The notes below the pieces were generated by a model. The model worked only from the letters and a program-made list of their open reading frames with translations. It was not told the origin of the DNA and did not search any database. From NCBI GenBank assembly GCA_944325865.1, contig CALVBS010000002.1, forward strand, positions 1-64,000: a stretch of DNA of 64,000 nucleotides, in the 5' to 3' direction. Numbering within the stretch: position 1 is the stretch's first letter; each line of letters starts with the position of its first letter. Shown piece by piece: positions 1-7,379 of the stretch. The position numbers and the translations under genes were made by a program. Source of the stretch: Candidatus Gastranaerophilales bacterium (lineage in GTDB: Bacteria > Cyanobacteriota > Vampirovibrionia > Gastranaerophilales > Gastranaerophilaceae).

Positions 1-254
1 GCATAGGCCGGATTATTTGCATATTCTTCTGCTATTCTGGCTTTTTCTTCTCTTATTGACTGCAAATCACTTTCAGTACCGCCGGTTGATTCAGTGCTGT
101 CTGAACCGCTCAAGGTCGCTTCCTGCATATTTAATTGTGTATAATAAGGATCTTCTTCCAACTTAGCATCTGCATAGGCCGGATTATTTGCATATTCTTC
201 TGCTATTCTGGCTTTTTCTTCTCTTATTGACTGCAAATCACTTTCAGTGCCACT
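1..254 (-). repeat. In-frame 171-bp tandem duplication inside the coiled-coil gene
   Basis: Bases 1-83 recur almost exactly at 172-254, an offset of 171 bases or 57 codons. Both copies encode TESDLQSIREEKARIAEEYA and the residues after it. Because the period is a multiple of three, the repeat lengthens the protein without a frameshift. More copies may continue left of the window. Confidence 0.9.
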
Positions 255-1799
255 AACTGAATTCAAATCCTCACCAGTTGAGAAATTTGTATCGGTAAAA
301 TTCTTTTTATATTCATTCAAGGTTTGATAATATGGATCATTCTCAAGGCCGGCTTTATCATCACCGTATTGATTTGTGATATATTCAAGTTCACCGTCAA
401 CCCATTGTTGTTCCTCCAGGTTAGCAATACTGTCAACACCTGCAAAGTTTACGGCATCTTCTTTACTTGCAAATTCAATTTCAGTTCCGTCACCGTTAGG
501 ACTGTGAATTACACCATTTTCATCCATTGTGTAATCCCAACCTCCTATATTTACGGTATCGCCAGGCTGCATATTTTGGACGCTTTCACGTGAAAGATTA
601 ACCTGCTCTTTCTGTTCAGAAGTATAACCTTCTGCCTCCATCATTTGATTTTGACCGTTTATATCCTCAGGAATATCTCCGTAGGAATTAGGATCTTCAT
701 TAACAAGTTGCTCAAGTCTTTGTTCACCTTCTGCTATACCGGATTCAAGTTCTGTACTCTGTTGCTTAACCTCCGTTTGTTCAGCTTGTACTTCAGCACT
801 ATTTGCTTCTGCAGCTTTTGCAGCTTCCTGTGCTTTAGTATTTTCAGTTGTTGCGGTTTGAACTTCTTCTTTTGATTTATCAACAGCCGCCTGAGCTTCA
901 GTTTCTTTTTGTTTTGCAGATTCAAGGGCCTGTTTTGCTTTTTCTTCTTCCGCTTCTGCTGATTTCAGATTAGCTTCGGCCTGCTTTATTGCTGCCGTGT
1001 TAGGGTTATCTTCCGTTGCTGCAGCTTTTGCATCAGCTAAAGCCTGCTTGCATCCGGCAGTTTTGGTTTGTGCAGCAGAGTAATTATCTGTACATGTCTG
1101 AACTTCTGTCTTTGCCTGACTTAAATTTTGTTCATTTTGTTTCAGGGTTTCAGTTGCCTGATCTAATGTTTGTTGTGTTTGCTGTGCATCTTGAGCTGTT
1201 TGACTAACTTCTGAGTCAGCAGCTTTAGCTTGTTGATCTACTTTCTTTTCCTGAGTCTGTACTGTTTGTTGTTCACCCTTTGCTCCGTCTATTGCATTGG
1301 TCAAAGTTTCTCTATCCTCAGCATTTTTAATATCATTTACAGTCTCTGACGGTTTTGCATCTCCTGATTTCGGCGTATTCTGAGTCGGACTTCCGGATTG
1401 TGTTTGTTGCGTACCTTCAGTTTTTGAACCTTTTCCAAAGGCCTCATCATAAGCTTTAAACGCGTCCTTCCAAGCATTACCTACCTCTTTCCAGGAAGGT
1501 GATTTTTGAGTATTTTGAGATTGTGTCTGCTGGGTATTTTGCTGTTGCTGCATCTGATTAAGCATAGCTATCGCATTAGCATCATAACCACCCATTCTTT
1601 CCATTCGGGATTGTTTAGATCTGAAAGGATTACCGGCACCCGTTGACATTTTAAAAATACTCTCATTAAGTTGGAAATTTCCGGTATTACCGCTAATTCC
1701 GGAAGATCGCCCGTTAGTTAATTGACCGAATTGAGCCTTGGTCATCTGCTGGTATTTCTTAATATTAAATCCGAATTCACCCATGCCGTTTATGCTCAT
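1..1799 (-). CDS. Large Gln/Ala-rich coiled-coil repeat protein, C-terminus outside window
   Basis: The frame is open from an ATG at 1799 to the window edge, giving about 599 residues with no stop; a strong GAGGAGG Shine-Dalgarno sits just upstream. I do not recognise a family. There is no signal peptide or membrane segment. A Gln-rich stretch lies near residues 80-100. A long Ala/Glu/Gln/Lys-rich region (about 150-370) reads as coiled coil. The end of the visible part holds an exact-looking duplicated block (about residues 515-542 and 572-599) around an EDPYYTQLN-type motif, and a weaker third version of that motif (ENDPYYQTLN) lies upstream. Composition resembles lineage-specific surface or structural proteins, but no function can be assigned. 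The true length is unknown. Confidence 0.85.
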   Translation of the reverse strand, partial: MSINGMGEFGFNIKKYQQMTKAQFGQLTNGRSSGISGNTGNFQLNESIFKMSTGAGNPFRSKQSRMERMGGYDANAIAMLNQMQQQQNTQQTQSQNTQKSPSWKEVGNAWKDAFKAYDEAFGKGSKTEGTQQTQSGSPTQNTPKSGDAKPSETVNDIKNAEDRETLTNAIDGAKGEQQTVQTQEKKVDQQAKAADSEVSQTAQDAQQTQQTLDQATETLKQNEQNLSQAKTEVQTCTDNYSAAQTKTAGCKQALADAKAAATEDNPNTAAIKQAEANLKSAEAEEEKAKQALESAKQKETEAQAAVDKSKEEVQTATTENTKAQEAAKAAEANSAEVQAEQTEVKQQSTELESGIAEGEQRLEQLVNEDPNSYGDIPEDINGQNQMMEAEGYTSEQKEQVNLSRESVQNMQPGDTVNIGGWDYTMDENGVIHSPNGDGTEIEFASKEDAVNFAGVDSIANLEEQQWVDGELEYITNQYGDDKAGLENDPYYQTLNEYKKNFTDTNFSTGEDLNSVSGTESDLQSIREEKARIAEEYANNPAYADAKLEEDPYYTQLNMQEATLSGSDSTESTGGTESDLQSIREEKARIAEEYANNPAY

Positions 1800-1986
1800 A
1801 AGACCTCCTCATGGATTTCATTCGGATAACAGTATTTAATTGTGTCAGTTTGTTGTGACATAATTAGGCTCTCTCTATTTTATCTCTATACATATAAAGG
1901 GTTACCAGGCACACAAATTTCAATATTTATATATTTCGTTACAATCTTTACATTTTATGTATGAAAAAATTTTTAAATTAATATTA

Positions 1987-1992
1987 TATAAT
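1987..1992 (+). promoter_or_regulatory. -10 box TATAAT seven bases before the start codon at 2000
   Basis: A consensus TATAAT ends at 1992 and the ATG begins at 2000. There is no Shine-Dalgarno in between, so transcription would begin at or one base before the start codon. No good -35 box is visible. Confidence 0.5.
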
Positions 1993-1999
1993 ATTTTCT

Positions 2000-2704
2000 A
2001 TGAAAAAATGGCTGAAAAATCTTAAATATTTAATGCTTTCATTTCAAGAACGAAGATTGACAAATAAACTGAAGCCTCATCTGGAAAAGTCATTTACTAA
2101 TAAAACAAGCAAAACAATCCTTTCCGGCTCAGAAACTGTCGTACTCAACAGCGAAACAGAAAGAAAAATTAAACAAACACAACAAAGCGTAAGTGACATA
2201 TCAAAATCCTGTGCCAATAATCCGCAAAAACTTCTGGATTACATACAGGCAAAAGGAACTAAAATTTACAGAATTAAAAATGCAGAAAAAATTCTGAATA
2301 AAATCGGGGAAGAAGAAGGGCTTATTACAGAATTGGAAGGATTTAAGGCCTTTTATATCAATCTGCATATTCTGAAAAAATTTTCATTTCACACTGACCC
2401 TATGTTTATTATGAGCATAGGGGAGATTGAACCGTATTATATGCTGAGAGAATTTTACAAATGGTACTCTATGCAAATCGGACTTCCGGGGTTTAATTTT
2501 ACTGCACAGGAACACTTCAAACTATATCTGAAAAACATAAATGATAAAACTTTCGGCAAAATGAATTACAGGGAGATGCTTGAATTAAAAGAAGCCATTG
2601 CTCGCGACAAAGAAGCAAACTCTTTTGTAATCAACCTGTTGAAAGAAAAAGAAGGCAGCGAGAACATTTTTAAAAAGCTTAACCGCGGCGGCGGTACAAT
2701 ATAA
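2000..2704 (+). CDS. Hypothetical protein, 234 residues
   Basis: A complete frame of 234 residues that I do not recognise. The first 50 residues are strongly basic, the middle (about 100-200) is rich in Phe, Tyr and Leu with segments such as HTDPMFIMSIGEIEPYYMLR, and the C-terminus is charged with a short Gly-rich end. No signal peptide or clear membrane helix is seen, so it is probably cytoplasmic. It has no Shine-Dalgarno and sits directly behind a TATAAT box, suggesting a leaderless mRNA. It stands alone between a divergent coiled-coil gene and a convergent rhodanese gene. Function unknown. Confidence 0.75.
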   Translation: MKKWLKNLKYLMLSFQERRLTNKLKPHLEKSFTNKTSKTILSGSETVVLNSETERKIKQTQQSVSDISKSCANNPQKLLDYIQAKGTKIYRIKNAEKILNKIGEEEGLITELEGFKAFYINLHILKKFSFHTDPMFIMSIGEIEPYYMLREFYKWYSMQIGLPGFNFTAQEHFKLYLKNINDKTFGKMNYREMLELKEAIARDKEANSFVINLLKEKEGSENIFKKLNRGGGTI

Positions 2705-2730
2705 AAAGTGCAGACGAAATATGCCTGCAC
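2701..2730 (-). terminator. Terminator downstream of the rhodanese gene
   Basis: GTGCAG (2708-2713) pairs with CTGCAC (2725-2730). Read on the minus strand, the stem is followed by five Ts (2703-2707). It follows the minus-strand rhodanese gene, and its U-tract overlaps the stop region of the plus-strand gene. Confidence 0.7.
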
Positions 2731-2764
2731 AAAAATTAAAAGGTGAAATATTATTATTTTTTAT

Positions 2765-3145
2765 TTAAGTTGAAACAAAACGGAAGTCTTCTTTCCAGAC
2801 CTTAAAACCTCCATCCAGATATACACACGGATAAGAATAATCCGCAAGAATAAGGCATGCTTCCATGCCAAGTTTACATTGCTGATTGTATGAATAGACA
2901 ACCGTAATCATATTTTTATCCAGTTTATGCAGATTATCCGCAAGTTCGTCTTTCGGAATAGAAACCGCATCAGGAATATGTGAAATTTCGTAATCAGCCT
3001 GTTTTCTGACATCTATAACGATTACCTTACTTTCTTCCATAAGATTTTTCAGCTCAACAGGACCTATTGAAAATGCAAGATGTTCAAGAAAATAATCTTT
3101 GGCCTTTTCTGTATCATTCCTGAGCAAATTAATTTTTTCATCCAT
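2765..3145 (-). CDS. Rhodanese-like single-domain protein
   Basis: 126 residues with a rhodanese fold: VIVIDVRKQADYEISHIPDA matches the conserved strand-Asp-Val-Arg and the HIP(G/D)A motif, and YLDGGFKVWKED is the C-terminal GG-F-W signature. Rhodaneses move sulfane sulfur via an active-site Cys. Here the usual Tyr-Cys position of the loop reads VVYSYNQQCKLG, so the first Cys is Ser and a Cys lies five residues later. Proteins with loops of the form Y-C-Y-x-x-x-C exist, so the second Cys may be the functional one; activity is uncertain. The start codon abuts a terminator-type hairpin, and the gene shares a transcript with the small protein at 3286-3576 and a 22-codon frame ending Cys-Cys. Confidence 0.85.
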   Translation of the reverse strand: MDEKINLLRNDTEKAKDYFLEHLAFSIGPVELKNLMEESKVIVIDVRKQADYEISHIPDAVSIPKDELADNLHKLDKNMITVVYSYNQQCKLGMEACLILADYSYPCVYLDGGFKVWKEDFRFVST

Positions 3146-3147
3146 AT

Positions 3148-3186
3148 AAAAATCTATCCTTTCTCTTGTATAGAGAAAGGATAGAT
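3148..3186 (-). terminator. Terminator/attenuator hairpin abutting the rhodanese start
   Basis: A perfect 14-bp inverted repeat (3152-3165 with 3173-3186, loop of 7) is followed on the minus strand by a short U-tract, then the rhodanese ATG at 3145 only two bases later. The only Shine-Dalgarno-like AAAGGA for that start lies inside the right arm of the stem. The hairpin could therefore stop transcription or block translation. It may simply terminate the upstream gene with read-through, or it may be a regulated attenuator. Confidence 0.75.
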
Positions 3187-3205
3187 TAAAGCATGAAATT
3201 AATGC

Positions 3206-3274
3206 TTAGCAACATGGAGTATATTCTTGATTAGTAAATTGGGGTAAAAGTAAATATTTACAGTTCTTTATCAT
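3206..3274 (-). CDS. Short leader reading frame ending Cys-Cys-stop
   Basis: A 22-codon frame starts at an ATG (3274) six bases after AAGTGAT, a near-consensus Shine-Dalgarno, and 11 bases after the stop of the upstream small-protein gene. It begins MIKNCKYLLL and ends EYTPCC followed by TAA. A small hairpin (3189-3194 with 3202-3207) covers the stop codon, and a terminator-type hairpin follows before the rhodanese gene. Leader peptides with consecutive Cys codons ahead of sulfur-transferase genes are known as cysteine-responsive attenuators in mycobacteria. The match here is by layout only, and the frame could be chance. Confidence 0.4.
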   Translation of the reverse strand: MIKNCKYLLLPQFTNQEYTPCC

Positions 3275-3285
3275 AAGTTCATCAC

Positions 3286-3576
3286 TTAACCGATGAAAGA
3301 TATCTGTTTAGGGGTATTATTTGTATTTTTGTGACCGTCTCTGACAGCCTCATTATAAGCCTTGACAAATTTATAAGCTATTGCCTTTACCGGATTGGTC
3401 TTAACCATATCGGCGTTATTAGTGATGTTCATGTAACCAGCAAATTCTCTTTTAGCATCCGGAGCCTGTAAAGACAGGATACCGAGGCTTGAATTGAAAT
3501 TATTGTTTACCTGACCGTCACCAAAAGAAATATATTTTTTATTAGTATTAAATTTTATCGGATTAACTGTTAACAT
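3286..3576 (-). CDS. Small hypothetical protein, 96 residues
   Basis: A 96-residue protein with an excellent AAAGGAGG Shine-Dalgarno and a consensus promoter upstream, so expression is likely. No family is recognised. It begins MLTVNPIKFNTNKKYISFG and ends in KQISFIG, a hydrophobic Ile-Gly C-terminus also seen in the unrelated-looking small protein at 36620-36973. No signal peptide or membrane helix. It is the first gene of a transcript that appears to run on through a Cys-Cys leader frame to a rhodanese gene. Its role is unknown. Confidence 0.75.
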   Translation of the reverse strand: MLTVNPIKFNTNKKYISFGDGQVNNNFNSSLGILSLQAPDAKREFAGYMNITNNADMVKTNPVKAIAYKFVKAYNEAVRDGHKNTNNTPKQISFIG

Positions 3577-3638
3577 TTTAGCCTCCTTTCGTTTGGCTTC
3601 TCATTAAGTGTTTTTTTAACACTTCATTTAACACTTTC

Positions 3639-3667
3639 ACTATAAACTATAAAGATTTATTTGTCAA
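3639..3667 (-). promoter_or_regulatory. Sigma-70-type promoter for the small-protein/rhodanese operon
   Basis: On the minus strand TTGACA (3667-3662), a 17-base spacer and TATAGT (3644-3639). Transcription would start near 3632, leaving a leader of about 55 bases with an AAGTG/CACTT hairpin and the AAAGGAGG site. Confidence 0.7.
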
Positions 3668-3840
3668 CCCCTCTTGTAAAGTTTTATTAATAACCACCAA
3701 AACTCACGTCATAGCAGCTTTTCAAGATAAAGTGTCAAATTTGCACTTATTAGTAATTCAACTTTTTGCATGCCAACTACCACAAATGTAACACTCTTTA
3801 AATATATGTCTATCTTACTATTTTTACTTATCTGTGTATA

Positions 3841-3856
3841 TTACCCGACTGGGTAA
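3841..3856. promoter_or_regulatory. Palindrome TTACCCGACTGGGTAA, operator-like
   Basis: TTACCC and GGGTAA arms around GACT, immediately after a TATATT box (3837-3842) on the plus strand. A near-identical palindrome lies at 45165-45178 in another promoter region. The rest of 3668-3990 holds no gene I can support. Confidence 0.45.
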
Positions 3857-3928
3857 TTGTAAAAAATACACTAATTTTATTAAATGTAATTAATCTTTTT
3901 CATACTTCCAGCTATTCTTAATTCCAAC

Positions 3929-3958
3929 AGAGCCTTGTTTTCAGGCTCTTTTTCTTTT
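3929..3958 (+). terminator. Orphan plus-strand terminator
   Basis: AGAGCCT (3929-3935) pairs with AGGCTCT (3943-3949), followed by TTTTCTTTTT. No plus-strand gene precedes it. The only candidate is a short untranslated transcript starting near the palindrome at 3841, which makes a small RNA of about 110 bases possible but unproven. Confidence 0.6.
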
Positions 3959-3989
3959 TGGGGGAGGGGGGAACAAAGTAACAAAAAGT

Positions 3990-4026
3990 AAAAACGCAGA
4001 TTTATAAAAATCCAAATCTGCGTTTT
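3990..4026 (-). terminator. Terminator downstream of lysC
   Basis: An 11-bp stem (AACGCAGATTT with its complement) is followed by a T-run on the minus strand, about 35 bases after the lysC stop. Confidence 0.85.
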
Positions 4027-4060
4027 TAAATATTGCTGTACCAATATTTTAGTAAAATAA

Positions 4061-5323
4061 TTATATCTGCGGTAAGTCACCTTTAACGTCAGCAACTTCG
4101 TCACATCCAAGTTCAAAAACATCATGGAGTGCTTTTACTGCTTTATGTGCATCTTCTTTATTAACAAGACATGAAATTTTAATTTCACTGGTTGAAATCA
4201 TTTTGATATTGATATTTTGTTTCGCCAGAGTATCAAACATAGTTGACGCAATACCCGGTCTGTCAATCATACCGGCACCAACAATAGAAACTTTTGCAAT
4301 TTCTTTATTAACTTGAATTTCACCGCAACGCAGATCGCTTTTCAACTGATTAAGAGTTGCTATAGCTTTATCTGTATCAGCACTGTCGATTGTAAATGCT
4401 ATATCATTTGTATTTGAGACTTTTCTTGCATAAGACTGAATAATCATATCAACAGAAATATTGTCCTCAGCAAGCTTGCCAAATATTTTAGCCGCACATC
4501 CGGGAACATCCGGAACATCACATACAACAATTCTTGTCTGGGACAAATCTGCAGCCACACCGGCCACCGGTTTATAAATTTCCATGTTATCAACTCCTAA
4601 AATTAAAGTACCTAAATTATCAAGTTTAAAACTGCTGCGAACACGCATAGGAACATTAAATTGTTTTGCAGTTTCAACACTTCTCGGATGAAGCACATTT
4701 GCACCCGCATGTGCAAGTTCAAGCATCTCCTCATAAGAAATCTCGTCAAGCCTTGATGCGTTAGGAACTACACGCGGATCTGTTGTGTAAACGCCCTCAA
4801 CATCCGTATAAATATCGCATCTTTCAGCATTTAAAGCTGCTGCAAGTGCAACAGCCGACGTATCAGAACCGCCTCTGCCAAGAGTCGTAATTTCGCCGTC
4901 CTCGGTTACTCCCTGAAAACCTGCTACAACAATAATTTTACCCTCTGCAAGATTTTTCTTCAGTTTATCGGTTTTAATATCAATAATTCGGGCTTTCGTG
5001 TGAACATTTTCCGTCACAATACCTATTTGCATAGCATTAAAACTTACGGCATCATAACCTGCTGCCTGAATAGCCATTGCAAGAAGGGCAATAGAAACAC
5101 CTTCACCTGTTGATAAAAGCATGTCCATTTCACGGGCGGAAGGATTCGGGCTTAAATCTTTAGCCATTTTTACAAGATAGTCAGTTGTGTGTCCCATAGC
5201 TGAAACAACTACTACAACATCATTTCCGTTATTTTTTTCTCTTATTACGGTTTGTGCGACATTTTTAATCTTATCGGTATCTGCAACCGATGTACCGCCA
5301 AACTTTTGTACAATTATCTTACG
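4061..5323 (-). CDS. lysC: Aspartate kinase
   Basis: Phosphorylates L-aspartate, the first step of the lysine/diaminopimelate, threonine and methionine pathway. The start KIIVQKFGGTSVAD holds the kinase KFGGTS motif. TTLGRGGSDTSAVALAAALN and YTDVEGVYTTDPR are the catalytic and aspartate-binding motifs. The last 160 residues carry two ACT domains for feedback control. At 420 residues it is a normal monofunctional enzyme. I chose GTG at 5323 because AAGGTGA sits six bases upstream; GTG at 5335 would add four residues. It follows the TPR gene by 15 bases and ends at a good terminator. asd and dapB of the same pathway lie elsewhere in the window. Confidence 0.95.
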   Translation of the reverse strand, partial: RKIIVQKFGGTSVADTDKIKNVAQTVIREKNNGNDVVVVVSAMGHTTDYLVKMAKDLSPNPSAREMDMLLSTGEGVSIALLAMAIQAAGYDAVSFNAMQIGIVTENVHTKARIIDIKTDKLKKNLAEGKIIVVAGFQGVTEDGEITTLGRGGSDTSAVALAAALNAERCDIYTDVEGVYTTDPRVVPNASRLDEISYEEMLELAHAGANVLHPRSVETAKQFNVPMRVRSSFKLDNLGTLILGVDNMEIYKPVAGVAADLSQTRIVVCDVPDVPGCAAKIFGKLAEDNISVDMIIQSYARKVSNTNDIAFTIDSADTDKAIATLNQLKSDLRCGEIQVNKEIAKVSIVGAGMIDRPGIASTMFDTLAKQNINIKMISTSEIKISCLVNKEDAHKAVKALHDVFELGCDEVADVKGDLPQI

Positions 5324-5338
5324 CACGGTAATCACCTT

Positions 5339-6829
5339 TTACTTTTTCAGCAAGTCTGAAAGTTCATCTTTTTCATTCGGGTATTTAAAAGCTTCACTGT
5401 TTAATGAGATAATTTTATCAGCAATATCCAGTGTCTCTTTTAAATTATATTCGCAAACATTATCTTTGACAAGTATGTAACTTACATAAAATAAAAGATT
5501 TAAAACCTCCAGATTATTCTCATCAACCTTTAACGCTCTGCGAAGCTTTCTTTGACAATTTGCGTAGTCCTGTTTGATTAAAAGATATTTTGCGAAATCA
5601 ATATATGATAAAATATGAGAAGGGTTTTCTTTTAGTGATTTTTCATAGTACTCTTTTGTTAAAACATCATTCCCCAGTGCTTGATAGGATTTTGCAATAT
5701 AATAAACAAGGCTCCTATCAAATGAATTCTGATTCAGAATTTCTTTAAAGAGTTCTACCGCCAATGAATATTCACCTCTATTAAATGCCAGAAAGCCTCT
5801 TGCTTTAGTTCCTAAATATGAATTTACATATTCACTGTCAAGACTTTTAAGCATGCCATCCGCCCCGTCAATATCACCGGTCACTGCAGAATACAATGCA
5901 AGTCCGGCTTTGGCATCATTTCTCATCGGATTACATTCAAGGGTTTTATGGAATTTTTCATTTGCCTCGTCATATTTTTCAAAAACCTGAAGTGCTACTC
6001 CCCATTCGAAGTATAGGTTATCATTAATCAGTTCCTTTTGAAAAGCCTGATTGTATGCTGCAAGAGAATTTACCTCATCATTTAAGCGGTAATAAAGTTC
6101 ACCCAGAAGAACATATGCCGGCAGCATGTTCGGATTATACGTCAATGCTTTTTTAGCATAATGCACAGCGGATTCGTAATCATTTGTAAGGTATTTCAAA
6201 TGAGCATATTCATACGTATTTGATTCATTCGGACTGACACTTGCCAGAAATTTCAACTTCATTTCAGCATCATCATACTGTTTAAGTTTCATCTCCACAA
6301 TAGCCGAAAGCAGCATTGCCATAAAATTATATTTGTCAATTTTGGAAGCACCCATAAATTTTTCATGAGCTTCATTGTATTTTTTTAATTTTAAAAGAGC
6401 CATTCCCCAGCCTGTATAAACATCCGTATTCATAGGACTAAGTTTATTAGCGTTTTCAAAAGATTCAGCAGCCTCTTCTGCCTGATTTGAACTAACAAGA
6501 GCAAATCCGAGCTGACGCCAGATGTCTTTATCATTAGGGTTTATCTTTGCGGATTTTTTATACGCCACAATAGCATCACCTTTTCGCCCAGTTTTTTCTG
6601 CAATAATACCGAGATATTTATAAACAAGAGCATCCTCCTGCGGAAGACTCAGGGCAGAATTAAGTATGTATTCAGCCTCCAGCAGATAATTTTTTTCAAT
6701 AAGCTTTTTTGCACGGTTAACGTATGCAAAAGACGGAAGTGATTGAATAACGGTATCTTTCTTATACTTATCAATCGAAGTATTCATTTCTCTGATTTTA
6801 TTTAATATATCTTCTATCCAATCAAACAA
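5339..6829 (-). CDS. TPR-repeat protein
   Basis: 496 residues, almost entirely tetratricopeptide repeats from about residue 35 to 470, recognisable by the spacing of A-x-x-x-x-x-x-A-L positions with P-N-N/D turns (KINPNDKDIWRQLGFAL, LKENPSHILSYIDFAKYL). No signal peptide, so probably a cytoplasmic scaffold; the partner is unknown. It begins at TTG (6829) inside the end of the KdsC-like gene, overlapping it by 16 bases, with GAGGTGG upstream. lysC follows after a few bases, so the three form one transcript. Confidence 0.85.
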   Translation of the reverse strand: MFDWIEDILNKIREMNTSIDKYKKDTVIQSLPSFAYVNRAKKLIEKNYLLEAEYILNSALSLPQEDALVYKYLGIIAEKTGRKGDAIVAYKKSAKINPNDKDIWRQLGFALVSSNQAEEAAESFENANKLSPMNTDVYTGWGMALLKLKKYNEAHEKFMGASKIDKYNFMAMLLSAIVEMKLKQYDDAEMKLKFLASVSPNESNTYEYAHLKYLTNDYESAVHYAKKALTYNPNMLPAYVLLGELYYRLNDEVNSLAAYNQAFQKELINDNLYFEWGVALQVFEKYDEANEKFHKTLECNPMRNDAKAGLALYSAVTGDIDGADGMLKSLDSEYVNSYLGTKARGFLAFNRGEYSLAVELFKEILNQNSFDRSLVYYIAKSYQALGNDVLTKEYYEKSLKENPSHILSYIDFAKYLLIKQDYANCQRKLRRALKVDENNLEVLNLLFYVSYILVKDNVCEYNLKETLDIADKIISLNSEAFKYPNEKDELSDLLKK

Positions 6830-7296
6830 TCTGCCACCTCTCTAAAAGCTCCGCTGCCGCCCTCATTTTCTGTTATCATTATTCCATTTACATCTTTAAC
6901 TTTTTTAACGGCATGAGGAACTGTAATTTTATACTTTGCAAAGTTCAAACATTCCAAATCATTTACATCATCGCCGATATAAACATATTCATCCGGAGAT
7001 AGTGAATATTTTTCAACAATATGCTTTAAAACATCTATCTTTATTCTTATGTTTTGGTGAACCTCACAAACATCAAACTTTTTAGCGATAGTTTCAATGG
7101 CAGAATTTTTTTCCCCTGAAATAATTGCGGTTTTAATTCCGTTTTTACGTAAAAGATGAAATCCCATAATATCTTTAAAATTAAGCCTTCTGCTCATTTT
7201 GAAATCATCATCTATATAAACACAGTTGTCGGTAACAATACCGTCAAAATCAGTTATAACCATCTTTATACTCTGCGGAAGTTCAATATTTCCCAT
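6814..7296 (-). CDS. kdsC: KdsC-like HAD phosphatase
   Basis: 160 residues of the HAD superfamily subclass C0. Motif I is VITDFDGIVTDN, motif II is around TAIISGE, and motif III is YIGDDVNDLECL. The size matches 3-deoxy-D-manno-octulosonate 8-phosphate phosphatases, which release KDO for lipopolysaccharide core. Close relatives act on 2-keto-3-deoxynonate or sugar nucleotide intermediates, so the substrate is inferred. Other lipid A and core genes in the window support the LPS reading. It leads the TPR-lysC transcript and diverges from the histidine kinase gene. Confidence 0.8.
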   Translation of the reverse strand: MGNIELPQSIKMVITDFDGIVTDNCVYIDDDFKMSRRLNFKDIMGFHLLRKNGIKTAIISGEKNSAIETIAKKFDVCEVHQNIRIKIDVLKHIVEKYSLSPDEYVYIGDDVNDLECLNFAKYKITVPHAVKKVKDVNGIMITENEGGSGAFREVADCLIG

Positions 7297-7314
7297 TACA
7301 CAAACTTTAACCTA

Positions 7315-7343
7315 TTAACATTAACTTGAAACTCTGATATAAT
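7315..7343 (+). promoter_or_regulatory. Promoter of the histidine kinase gene
   Basis: TTAACA (7315-7320), 17-base spacer, TATAAT (7338-7343) on the plus strand. An AAGG Shine-Dalgarno lies just before the ATG at 7380. Confidence 0.6.
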
Positions 7344-7379
7344 TATAACATAAAAGTCCATTATTATAAGGTTTGAATT

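Noticed and set aside
1-254. Direct repeats at the left end taken as a CRISPR array
   Set aside because: The period is 171 bases, there are only two copies, and both lie in frame in a long coding sequence.
3880-4125. 81-residue frame across the lysC terminator
   Set aside because: It overlaps the end of lysC in another frame and runs through the terminator hairpin.
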